Assembly: GCA_002943765.1 (NCBI GenBank)
Contig: PQWQ01000008.1
Span: forward strand, 1,984,001 to 2,048,000
Length of the DNA: 64,000 nt
Source of the DNA: Psoroptes ovis
Lineage: Eukaryota > Arthropoda > Arachnida > Sarcoptiformes > Psoroptidae
Direction of reading: 5' to 3'
A model generated the notes under the pieces. That model saw only the letters and a list, made by a program, of their open reading frames with translations. It was not told the DNA's origin and made no database searches. Position numbers and translations under genes: made by a program. Below are positions 46,902 to 56,181 of this stretch, one piece after another; the first letter of the stretch is position 1; each line of letters opens with the position of its first letter.

Positions 46902-47958
46902 TTTTACCAGCAGAAATCTTTAATCTAAATGAAATATATCGAAATTAATCAATTAAATGCATAATAATTAATCAATTAATCAAACTTACTTGATGATAAC
47001 AATAAAACTTGAATAAATAATCGATAAAATGACGAATTAACAAGGCAATAATCCTTATAATTGTAATTATTATTGATTGATCTCATTAACAATTATGTAA
47101 ATATTCATTGAAGATGCTGATTATGATTTTGAATTTTCTTAATTTAATATTCAATGAGTATCTTGTAAATATCAATATTATTAGATATCATTTGTAGATC
47201 AATATTTAAAAAAAAATGTATTGAAAACAAATAAATAAACAACACAGCACACAAATATCAAACAAACAAACAAATAAATATACATTTAACATTTACAGAT
47301 ATATAAATAAATGATGAATAAATAAAAAGAGACAAATTATTTTGATTATTATTATTTCAATTATATCATTATTATAGTTTCAATTAAAATTTCAATTAAA
47401 TGTAAACAAATAGATTAAATTAATCATTGATTCATTGATACATTTGGAAGAAGAATCTATTCATATTCTTCTTCTTAACATTTTAAATTTAATTATTTCA
47501 CTTGTTATTCTTAAGTTGTCTCCATTAAAGATGTTCATGGTCAAATATTATGAATTGGAGAAAATTACAAATAAAGAGAAATCAGAAAAAGAGAGAGAGA
47601 CAGAAATAACAAGTGCTCAAAGATGCAGTGTAACAATATACAAAAGTGGCGGAATGTTGAGCAAAGGCTGGCGCAGCCCAACACACAGTAGAAACAGGTG
47701 TATTTGACAGTCGTGGAGTTCCAAGAATCGAATTAAAATTGATTAAAAACTAAATTAATTTTAATTGAATTTAAATTATTTCTAAGAATTTTTGATGATT
47801 ATCGAAATTCAGATCACCAGGATCAAAATAGTCGATTCGAAGGTTTTCGATTTTCAGAGCCAACACGTGTCGAAATAGCCAATAGTTTTCTGTTTGTTTT
47901 GATTTTTTTTGAATTCTTTAAATTTAAATGGACATAAAACTACCGAATTGGCCACAAT
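46902..47958. other. Divergent intergenic region ZNF800-like / RECQL5
   Basis: About 1 kb of very AT-rich DNA with no supportable gene. Just before RECQL5 lies CACGTG within CAACACGTGTCGAAATAGCC (47862-47881), a block partly repeated as TGTGTCGAAATAGTC upstream of DDX49 (about 57914). It probably includes both promoters. Confidence 0.55.
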
Positions 47959-50304
47959 ATGTCCACAAAAATTACCGATTATTTTCAACACCTTGGAAAT
48001 GGTAAAAAATTATCGTCCGCTGCTGCTGCCGACGTCCCGAAAAACTCTTTAAAACCTTCAACTACCTCAAAATCTTTGATGAAACGAAAAAAATCCGAAT
48101 CAAATTCGAAGCCATTATCCAAACAACACCAACGATCAATTGTTGAATTCAAGACCAGCGAAACTATCGATGAAGATGTTCAGATAATCGAAGATGAATC
48201 AGCTGTAGCGTTATCGCGTAAGAAGCCAAAGATATCGATGACCGGGTTTAAAAATGCCCAAGAAGTATTGCGCCAGGTATTTGGTCACCAAGAATTTCGT
48301 AACGATCTGCAACGGCAAATTATCGATACCGTAATCGATGGCACCAATGATGTATTTGTTTCGATGCCAACTGGTGCCGGTAAATCGTTGTGTTATCAAC
48401 TGCCGGCTGTGTTTGATTCAACCAAACTGACCATTGTAATATCACCACTGTTGGCGCTGATTACGAATCAAGTAAACAGCTTGAAACGTCTCCATATTGA
48501 ATGTGATACAATGAATTCACAGCAAAACGCAGCGGTGAAGAAAGAAATCGAATCAAATTTATTATCAATGAATTGTACCCTTAGGCTATTGTATATTACA
48601 CCTGAAATGTTAACCACCAGTTATTTTATGGATCGAATCCTTCGACATTTAAACGACACGGATCAAATATCACGTATAGTTGTTGATGAAGCACATTGTG
48701 TATCGCAATGGGGCCACGATTTTCGTCCATCATATTTACGGCTAGGTGAAATCAAGCACCGATATCCACGGATACAATGGCTAGCATTGACTGCTACGGC
48801 ATCGAAAAAAGTATTCGATGATATTGTAACGATTTTGAAATTTCGCGCCAATTTCAAACGTTTTATTCAATCAAATTATCGTTCGAATTTATTTTATGAT
48901 GTAAAATATAAGGATCTGTTGGATAAACCTTTGATTGACCTTAAAGAATTTGTCATCGAACAGCTTGGTGATGATGATCAGCGTATGATAGCCGCTGACC
49001 ACCTTGATTCTACATCGAATTCGCTGTTTGAAAATGCGGCCAAATTGAAAGCAATCAAACAACGTAAACAATCAACAGCTGACTCAAGCTCAACCGCAGC
49101 ATCAGCTGACGATCGCGGCAAAGACGTTGGAATCATTTATTGCCGCACCCGAGAACAATGTGATGAAATAGCGGCCATACTTTCGGCCGCTGGCATCCGG
49201 TCACAATCATATCATGCTGGATTATCCGCAACGAAACGTAATGAATGTCAGCGAAAATGGATGAGTGGCCAGACGCGGGTGATTATAGCTACGATCAGTT
49301 TCGGTATGGGCATCGATAAACCAAATGTTCGATTCGTTGTACATTGGAACCTCTCACAATCGTTATGTTGTTATTATCAAGAATCAGGCCGGGCTGGTCG
49401 TGATTCGAAGAGGTCATATTGTCGCCTGTATTATTCGATTGAAGATCGTAATTGTATTGCTTATTTGATACGGCAAGATATTGAAAAACGTAAACTTTCA
49501 ACGTCGAAATCGGTCAAATCAGTGAAAAATTTGGCCGCTAACGAATCGCAAACACCATATGATCATGAAATAATGATGAAATCATTTGAAAAAATGATTA
49601 ATTATTGTGAAAATTATCAAAAATGTCGTCATTCAATTCTGCTGTCCGAATTTATCGGTGATAATCAAATAATCCTCAAAGGTTGTGAACATAATTGTGA
49701 TATATGCAGTGATCGTGATGCGGCTAAACGTAATTTCAAGAAATTCGAAGCGATTCGATTAAATTCGAATGGTCGTAATGTTCGAATCAAAGACATCGTA
49801 GATGATAGTGACCGCTATTTCTTGTCGAAAAATGATGATAATCCATCAAATAACGAATTCAAAACGGACAAAACCATCCGTTCGATTGATTTAGTTCGAG
49901 AAGAATTTGCAAAGCGGAAAATTGTCCACCAGTCATCATCGACTAGTCCATCATCGAAATTTTCAAAATTTAAAACCGTCTCATCAATGATTAATCAATC
50001 ATCGAACATCAACAATAATGGTAAACCAACATCCTCATCAATCGATGATAAAACACGTGATTTATATCGTGAAAAATTGTCGAAAGAAATCTCCGATCAT
50101 CTTAAAGAACTGAAACGATTCCATGATTTTACCACCGAAAGTCTTAAATCAATCGTCGAAGACGAAGAGCTGAAAATTTTCAAATCAAAATCACCAAATC
50201 TTCATCTATATCGTTCATCAATGGTAAACATCATCAAACAGCTGAGATCAGCGACAAAATCAAAGAAATTAATCGAATTTATTGAGTCATTCAATGGTTG
50301 TTGA
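47959..50304 (+). CDS. RECQL5: RecQ5-type DNA helicase
   Basis: A single exon encodes 781 residues (human RECQL5 has 991). It is a 3'-5' DNA helicase that restrains RNA polymerase II elongation stress and removes RAD51 filaments. Helicase motifs are complete: PTGAGKSLCYQLPA (Walker A), VVDEAHCVSQWGHDFRPSYL (motif II), ALTATAS (III), GIIYCRTREQC (IV), IIATISFGMGIDKPNVRFVV (V) and YYQESGRAGRDS (VI). A four-cysteine zinc region (CRH...GCEHNCDIC) follows. The segment ending FKSKSPNLHLYRSSMVNIIK resembles the RNA polymerase II-binding (IRI/KIX) region of RECQL5. The protein stops there: no SRI domain and no C-terminal PCNA box are seen. The N-terminal extension starts MSTKITDYFQ, a PIP-like peptide. 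An AATAAA is at 50316. Confidence 0.93.
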   Translation: MSTKITDYFQHLGNGKKLSSAAAADVPKNSLKPSTTSKSLMKRKKSESNSKPLSKQHQRSIVEFKTSETIDEDVQIIEDESAVALSRKKPKISMTGFKNAQEVLRQVFGHQEFRNDLQRQIIDTVIDGTNDVFVSMPTGAGKSLCYQLPAVFDSTKLTIVISPLLALITNQVNSLKRLHIECDTMNSQQNAAVKKEIESNLLSMNCTLRLLYITPEMLTTSYFMDRILRHLNDTDQISRIVVDEAHCVSQWGHDFRPSYLRLGEIKHRYPRIQWLALTATASKKVFDDIVTILKFRANFKRFIQSNYRSNLFYDVKYKDLLDKPLIDLKEFVIEQLGDDDQRMIAADHLDSTSNSLFENAAKLKAIKQRKQSTADSSSTAASADDRGKDVGIIYCRTREQCDEIAAILSAAGIRSQSYHAGLSATKRNECQRKWMSGQTRVIIATISFGMGIDKPNVRFVVHWNLSQSLCCYYQESGRAGRDSKRSYCRLYYSIEDRNCIAYLIRQDIEKRKLSTSKSVKSVKNLAANESQTPYDHEIMMKSFEKMINYCENYQKCRHSILLSEFIGDNQIILKGCEHNCDICSDRDAAKRNFKKFEAIRLNSNGRNVRIKDIVDDSDRYFLSKNDDNPSNNEFKTDKTIRSIDLVREEFAKRKIVHQSSSTSPSSKFSKFKTVSSMINQSSNINNNGKPTSSSIDDKTRDLYREKLSKEISDHLKELKRFHDFTTESLKSIVEDEELKIFKSKSPNLHLYRSSMVNIIKQLRSATKSKKLIEFIESFNGC

Positions 50305-50657
50305 ATGTACGAAATAATAAATGTTTATTTCTTCTTGTATTGTAGGAATCAATGTCCAAATACGTTGTTTCTGGAAAATCTGTAATCAAATAGATGAAAG
50401 AATTAGAATAATTTGAAATATTCAAAGGTCATAGATTGTAAATTGTAATAATTCTCATAATAAAGTTTCTTCAATCGATGTTCAGAATGTGAACAGCAGT
50501 ATAACAATAATCATTGTTGTTTAATCATTGAATTCTGGCTGTAAATTTGTTTGCATTTGAATTGTAATACTCATTGATATTTACTTTTGTTTGTATGTTG
50601 TTGTTTATATTATATCCGAATAATAAATTCAATCAAATTTCTTTCAATCAATCAAGT
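50305..50657. other. Intergenic region RECQL5 / RPL27 (convergent)
   Basis: This 353-bp AT-rich stretch contains the RECQL5 poly(A) signal at 50316 and presumably the 3' end of RPL27 on the opposite strand. I see no gene. Confidence 0.6.
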
Positions 50658-51138
50658 TTAGAAACGAAGTTTCGTAAAAAACCATTTATTTTTGCCCGAT
50701 TTATAACGTTCTTCCATTTTACTACGGACTTCTTGTCGTGCTTTTCTTCGCGCCGCTTGATCTTTGACAATTTCTTTCGTGTCCACTTTTTCCAGTGCCA
50801 TTTCGACAATGTATCTATGGTTGAATTGGTTAAAAACAGTAAATCAATGAATGAGTTTTGAAATCAAAAATCGAATTCGGAAATTACCTGGTTGGCATCA
50901 TATGATTATAGTTGACAACCTTTAAAAATGGCTTAATACGGCTTCGTTTGGTACGTTTCTTTTTGCCCATACGGCGTGTGATTGGTCGTGGATAGCGATC
51001 AATACCGGCAACTAATGCATGGCCATAACTTTTTGCATTCGTTCCTTCATCTTGATTTTTAAGAATTACAGCCTTGCGGCCAGCATATTTACCGGCTAGT
51101 AGCAGCACCACTTTGCCTGGTTTCATTATTTTACCCAT
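50658..51138 (-). CDS. RPL27: 60S ribosomal protein L27 (eL27)
   Basis: Two exons on the minus strand, 51138-50888 and 50814-50658 (73-bp intron), give 135 residues (the human protein has 136). It is a structural protein of the cytosolic large ribosomal subunit. The start MGKIMKPGKVVLLLAGKYAG is the KOW-type fold of eL27, followed by KAVILKNQDEGT and HALVAGIDRYPRPITRRM. The splice recreates the conserved TRYIVEMALEKVD, and the C-terminus ends NKWFFTKLRF. The gene is divergent from EDEM2, with 304 bp between start codons. Identity and splice are certain on family grounds. Confidence 0.97.
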
Positions 51139-51442
51139 TTTTCAGCAATTTTGATCAGAATTTAACCGAAAATGACCCGAAAATCAACGAAAAATGACCG
51201 GAAAATTGTCAAAAATTGAAATATTCACTTTGAAAAAAAAATAACACGCGTGGCTTTGAAGCACACACACACACATACATGCACAGGAAACAAACAAACA
51301 CAAACAGAAACACGCTCAATCGAAAAAACAGAAGAGAAAATTCGAGAGATATTCATAAACAATGTTTTTGAATGTTTTGATTTTTTGATTTGAAAATTTC
51401 GATGATTTTAAATTAAAATCAATGAATTAATTAATTTTAATT

Positions 51443-53985
51443 ATGAAAATTTACGATCCAATCACCGTTATCAGATGGTCACTGATAGCCTTAGTTGCTG
51501 TCCATCTTGGATGCTTTAATTCCAGCGGCCTTTTGGTACGATTCACTGAAAATGATCAAAATGTTTACAAGTTTGTTAATCTTTGGTTGATTTCGAAGTT
51601 TTTAATTGATTTAAATTCATCCATTTTCGAACAGAAAGAAGATAATAACAATGTTTTATGAAGCATACAATGGTTACTTGGCCAATGCCATCGATTATGA
51701 TGAATTGATGCCAATAACATGCGCAGGTATGAATACATGGGGTACATTTTCGTTGTCGATGATCGATGCATTGGACATGTTGGTCATCGTTGGGAATCAT
51801 TCGGAATTTAATCGTGTAGCTCAATATGTACTGGATACGGCGGATTTCGATACGAATACGAATGTATCGGTATTCGAAACCAATATCAGAGGTACGTGTG
51901 GATTGATTTTGAATACTTTTCAATGAATTTTCAATTGATTCGATCCAATTTCAGTGGTCGGTGGCCTACTGTCAGCTCATCTATTCTCGCGGCGTGCAGG
52001 TTTCCGCGTGGAAAGTGGTTGGCCTTGCTCTGGTCCATTGCTGCGGCTAGCCGAAAAAGTTGCTCGAAAATTGCTTCCAGGTTTGTTTACAAGGTGTTGA
52101 CCCTTTGTCTAAACATGTTTTTCTCCTGTCATAATCTAGCATTCAACACCACAACCGGTATGCCATATGGCACCATCAATTTTCGATACGGTGTACCCGA
52201 GAATGAAACCCCGGTCACATGTACAGCCGGTGTCGGTACATTCATCGTTGAATTCGGTACGCTTAGCCGACTAACAGGTGATCCAATATTCGAACAAACA
52301 GCGTTGAATGCTTTGGATGCGCTACAACGGCATCGATCAAAGATCGGTTTGCTTGGTAATCATATCAATGTACAAGATGGTAAATGGACGGCTACCGATG
52401 CCGGTATTGGCGCTGGTGTTGATTCTTATTTCGAATATCTGGTCAAAGGTTCTATCCTCTTACAAATGCCTAGCCTGATGGAAGTGTTCAAATGTAAGCT
52501 GATTAATCCATAAATCGAATCCATTAATTTCGAATGTTTCTCTTCACAATCGCAGATGATTATGACCTAATCAAAAGTTATTTTCGTAAAAATGATTGGT
52601 TCATATGGGTTAGTATGGCATCGGGAGCGGCCACAATGCCTATGTATCAATCGTTGGAATCATTTTTTCCTGGCCTTTTAACGCTGATTGGTGATTTAGA
52701 TCAGGCGAAGAAAACCTTGTATAATTATCATCAAATATGGAAACAATATGGTTTCGTTCCGGAATTTTATGATATCCTCAATGGTAAACATCATAAACGT
52801 GATGGTTACCCATTACGGCCAGAATTTGCTGAAAGTGTTTATTACCTTTATCAGGCGACCCGCGATCCACATCTGTTATCGATTGGTGCCGATATTATTG
52901 ATTCGATTCATTATTCAGCTCGTACTGAATGTGGTTATGCTACCATTAAATCGGTACTCGATCATACAATCGAAGATCGTATGGAATCATTTTTTCTTGC
53001 TGAAACATTGAAATATCTGTACCTGTTGTTTGATTCAGATAATTTCATCAACGAAGATGGTTCCGAAGGCATTGTGGTCAATGTCGATGGTGATCACCAC
53101 CAGTGTATTGTTGAATCTGGTGGCTATGTTTTCAATACTGAAGCACATCCAGTCGATATAGCGACATTATCTTGTTGCACCGCTATTCACAGCGATTTCC
53201 AAGATGGTGAATTTGAAGATAATCTCAACCTGTATGATTTATTTGTCTTAAACCGAAAATCTCCCAATTTCGAACGTCGAAATCGTCCAAATTTGGTGAT
53301 TGTTGAATCAGCTGATCAATCAATCGATCAGACCTTGGTGCAGCAAACATCTGAAGCAACAATGTCCACAGCAACTCTTCAAACACCTGGTGATCATGTT
53401 GAATATGATCAAATAACGCCGACAGCTGATGCTACAAATCAACCACCAACCACCACCGGTGATGGTCGGATTTATTCCAGTTTTAATGAACAGCTGAGCA
53501 TCGGAGATGGCAGTGCAATCAAGGAATCGGTACAGTTCACAGGTCTTCAGCCATCGGCGACCCCATATTTAACCATCGAGAATCAAGAAAATGAAACTCA
53601 TTGTACCCAGACATTGAATCTGAAAGTCTCCGATGATCGATTGACAAGTCAAATGTCCGATTATCTCACATTGACGATCGCCACAGATTCAAATACGAAT
53701 CAATTCCACCATCGAACGACAATCATTCCATCAATCAAATCATCAACTTTGTTGAATGAAACAATCATGATCTCCACTGGTCTCAATGATGATGGTGATC
53801 CATCCACCATTCGGTTTAATTCATCAAAATCGCTGAATTTCCACGAATTAACCGACCGAATTAATGAATTCTTAAATCAACAAGCGGCCGTAGAAGCTGA
53901 ATTAGTCGATAACTTCGAACATTTTAGCTGTCCATCACAATCATTCTATATTCGTCTTTCATTATATGGACAAATGTTTGTCTAA
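51443..53985 (+). CDS. EDEM2: ER degradation-enhancing alpha-mannosidase-like protein 2
   Basis: Five exons, 51443-51570, 51635-51891, 51955-52080, 52140-52493 and 52556-53985, give 764 residues (the human protein has 578). EDEM2 is a GH47-family protein of the ER lumen that starts mannose trimming of misfolded glycoproteins for ER-associated degradation. A hydrophobic signal or anchor is at about 10-25 (SLIALVAVHLG). The GH47 domain (about 48-470) shows CAGMNTWGTFSLSMIDALDM, SVFETNIRVVGGLLSAHLFS, GWPCSGPLLRLAEK, NETPVTCTAGVGTFIVEFG, DAGIGAGVDSYFEYLVKG, RMESFFLAETLKYLYLLFD and FNTEAHP. The C-terminal FSCPSQSF matches the human end, including the cysteine used for the disulfide with TXNDC11. 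Between them lies an insert of roughly 200 residues rich in Thr/Ser/Asp, absent from vertebrates. Introns are 59-64 bp. Confidence 0.95.
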
Positions 53986-54095
53986 AAAATTATGGCAGAT
54001 GAACATTGTACAAATTAATCTCATATATTTATTTATATTTTTTGATAATATTAATTTTGTTAATCATGAATTCGAATTAAAGATATTTTTTCAAT

Positions 54096-54458
54096 TTATC
54101 GATAATAACCAAATCGCATTTTCAATTCATCAATTATCTTCGCTGGTAAACGATATTTGGCGACAAGCATAGCAATGTTCATATCCATGCTACGCAAGAT
54201 TTTGGCTTTAACAATTTTAATCTCACTTTCTTTACCAACGATCCATTGATAAGTTTCCAAGAGTTCTTCACAATTGCATTCCATTGCCCATAATTTAATT
54301 TCGAATAACCATTCTTTGATATTGCTACCATCGAATTTGATGCCAATCGGTGCCGGTTGATCGAATTTCGGGCGTTGATTTTGCATTTTTAGCTGCTGGC
54401 TCAATAAATCGACCAAATTTCGAACATCACCATTTACATTATTGGTTGTGTCAGCCAT
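54096..54458 (-). CDS. Small retrotransposon Gag-like ORF
   Basis: An intact ATG-to-stop frame of 120 residues on the minus strand. Residues about 36-75 (GIKFDGSNIKEWLFEIKLWA) resemble the start of the Gag polyprotein of Ty1/copia-type retrotransposons, where a 'F-G-N-x-x-W-x-x-x-h' pattern recurs. The N-terminus is polar (ADTTNNVNGD), and the rest looks helical. No zinc knuckle, protease, integrase or reverse transcriptase frame is found nearby, and no long terminal repeats are visible. It lies 110 bp after the EDEM2 stop, and its start faces PSMC5 across 368 bp. It may be a decayed fragment or a small domesticated gene. The family assignment is tentative. Confidence 0.45.
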   Translation of the reverse strand: MADTTNNVNGDVRNLVDLLSQQLKMQNQRPKFDQPAPIGIKFDGSNIKEWLFEIKLWAMECNCEELLETYQWIVGKESEIKIVKAKILRSMDMNIAMLVAKYRLPAKIIDELKMRFGYYR

Positions 54459-54571
54459 TTTGATTTTATTATAATTTCAACAAATATTCACTATTTCAAA
54501 ATTTTCAAACGATCGCGGCTTAATGCTCTGCTTGCATGCTGCATGTATGAAAGAATTGTGAACAAAAGTGA

Positions 54572-54582
54572 CCAGATGGCAG
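54572..54582 (+). promoter_or_regulatory. CTCF-like site between Gag-like ORF and PSMC5
   Basis: CCAGATGGCAG fits the core of the CTCF consensus (CCASYAGRKGGCRS). It lies about 250 bp upstream of the PSMC5 start codon, in the shared upstream region. A TATGAACAGCC motif follows at about 54678. The function is inferred. Confidence 0.35.
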
Positions 54583-54826
54583 GAGTGTATACATTGTTTA
54601 TATATGTGGTGGCTATTTACACCTATTCATCTATTGCAACCTGATAGGGTTCACCTAAAAACATGTGACCTATCCTATATGAACAGCCCTTTCGAATGAT
54701 TTAACAAAATTTTTTGTTTTTGTTTTTTTTTCGTTCGAAACTTCAATCAGAAACATTCTTAATTCAGATTTCAAACGATTCTTTGATTATTTTTTAGCTT
54801 GATTATCTTCTAAAAACATAGCAAAA

Positions 54827-56113
54827 ATGGTAATAAAATCGATGGAAATCGATGAACGGCCACCAGGTGATGGTCTTCGGCAATATTACATTACGAAAAT
54901 TGAAGAACTTCAATTGATTGTCAATGAAAAAACACAAAATTTACGCCGTTTACAAGCACAACGTAATGAATTGAATGCTAAAGGTTTGTTGGCGATGATG
55001 ATTTTTGATTGTTTTTGAATGATTTTAACTATTTATTCTCTGTTTGTGCAATTTTCAGTGAGAATGTTGCGTGAAGAGCTTCAATTACTTCAAGAACAAG
55101 GATCATATGTTGGTGAAGTTGTAAAGCCTATGGATAAGAAAAAAGTGTTGGTCAAAGTACATCCAGAAGGCAAATTTGTTGTCGATATTGATAAAAATAT
55201 TGACATTAATGATGTGACAGCTAATAGTCGTGTTGCTTTGCGTAATGATTCATATACATTGCATAAAATTCTTCCAAATAAAGTTGATCCATTGGTATCG
55301 TTGATGATGGTCGAAAAGGTACCGGATTCTACTTACGAAATGGTCGGCGGCTTAGATAAACAAATCAAGGAAATCAAAGAAGTCATCGAATTGCCCGTGA
55401 AACATCCTGAACTGTTCGAAGCATTAGGTATTGCACAACCAAAAGGTGTCCTGTTATATGGTCCACCCGGTACCGGTAAAACACTGTTAGCACGTGCTGT
55501 TGCTCATCATACTGATTGTACATTCATACGTGTCAGTGGTTCTGAATTGGTACAAAAATTCATCGGTGAAGGATCACGTATGGTTCGTGAATTATTCGTT
55601 ATGGCACGTGAACATGCACCATCGATCATTTTTATGGATGAAATCGATTCCATTGGGTCTTCGCGTATCGAATCAGGATCCGGTGGTGATTCTGAAGTAC
55701 AGCGTACCATGTTAGAACTGTTAAATCAATTAGATGGTTTTGAAGCAACAAAAAATATCAAAGTCATAATGGCAACGAATCGTATCGATATATTAGATCC
55801 AGCATTGCTACGTCCTGGTCGTATTGATCGAAAAATTGAATTTCCACCACCGAATGAAGATGCACGTTTGGATATTCTCAAAATTCATTCACGTAAAATG
55901 AATTTAACACGTGGTATTAATCTGCGGAAAATTGCCGAAGTAATGCCAGGAGCAAGCGGGGCCGAAGTTAAAGGTGTATGCACCGAAGCTGGCATGTACG
56001 CACTGCGTGAACGTCGTGTACATGTCACACAAGAAGATTTCGAAATGGCCGTAGCAAAAGTAATGCAAAAAGATGCGGAAAAAAATATGTCGATAAAGAA
56101 ATTGTGGAAATAG
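54827..56113 (+). CDS. PSMC5: 26S proteasome AAA-ATPase subunit Rpt6 (regulatory subunit 8)
   Basis: Two exons, 54827-54983 and 55059-56113 (75-bp intron), give 403 residues (the human protein has 406). Rpt6 is one of six ATPases of the 19S base that unfold and thread substrates into the 20S core. The N-terminal coiled coil (KIEELQLIVNEKTQNLRRLQ) spans the splice into VRMLREELQLLQEQGSYVGE. An OB-fold region follows, then the AAA domain with GPPGTGKTLLARAVA (Walker A), IIFMDEIDSIG (Walker B), MATNRIDILDPALLRPGRID (sensor and arginine finger) and a C-terminal VAKVMQKDAEKNMSIKKLWK carrying the HbYX-like end region. It is nearly identical to animal orthologues. A TATGAAC-type motif lies about 150 bp upstream. 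The start codon is the only suitable ATG. Confidence 0.97.
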
Positions 56114-56181
56114 ATTTATGTATTAATTTGGTAAAATTATCCATTATATTAACAAATTTCAAAATAATTGAAAATATATTA

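Noticed and set aside
47435..47707. 90-residue plus-strand frame upstream of RECQL5
   Set aside because: Repetitive Ile/Leu and Lys/Glu composition, no homologous pattern, and in the divergent promoter region.
54096..54458. Idea that the Gag-like ORF is part of a complete retrotransposon
   Set aside because: No integrase, reverse transcriptase or protease frame and no long terminal repeats are found within the EDEM2-PSMC5 interval.
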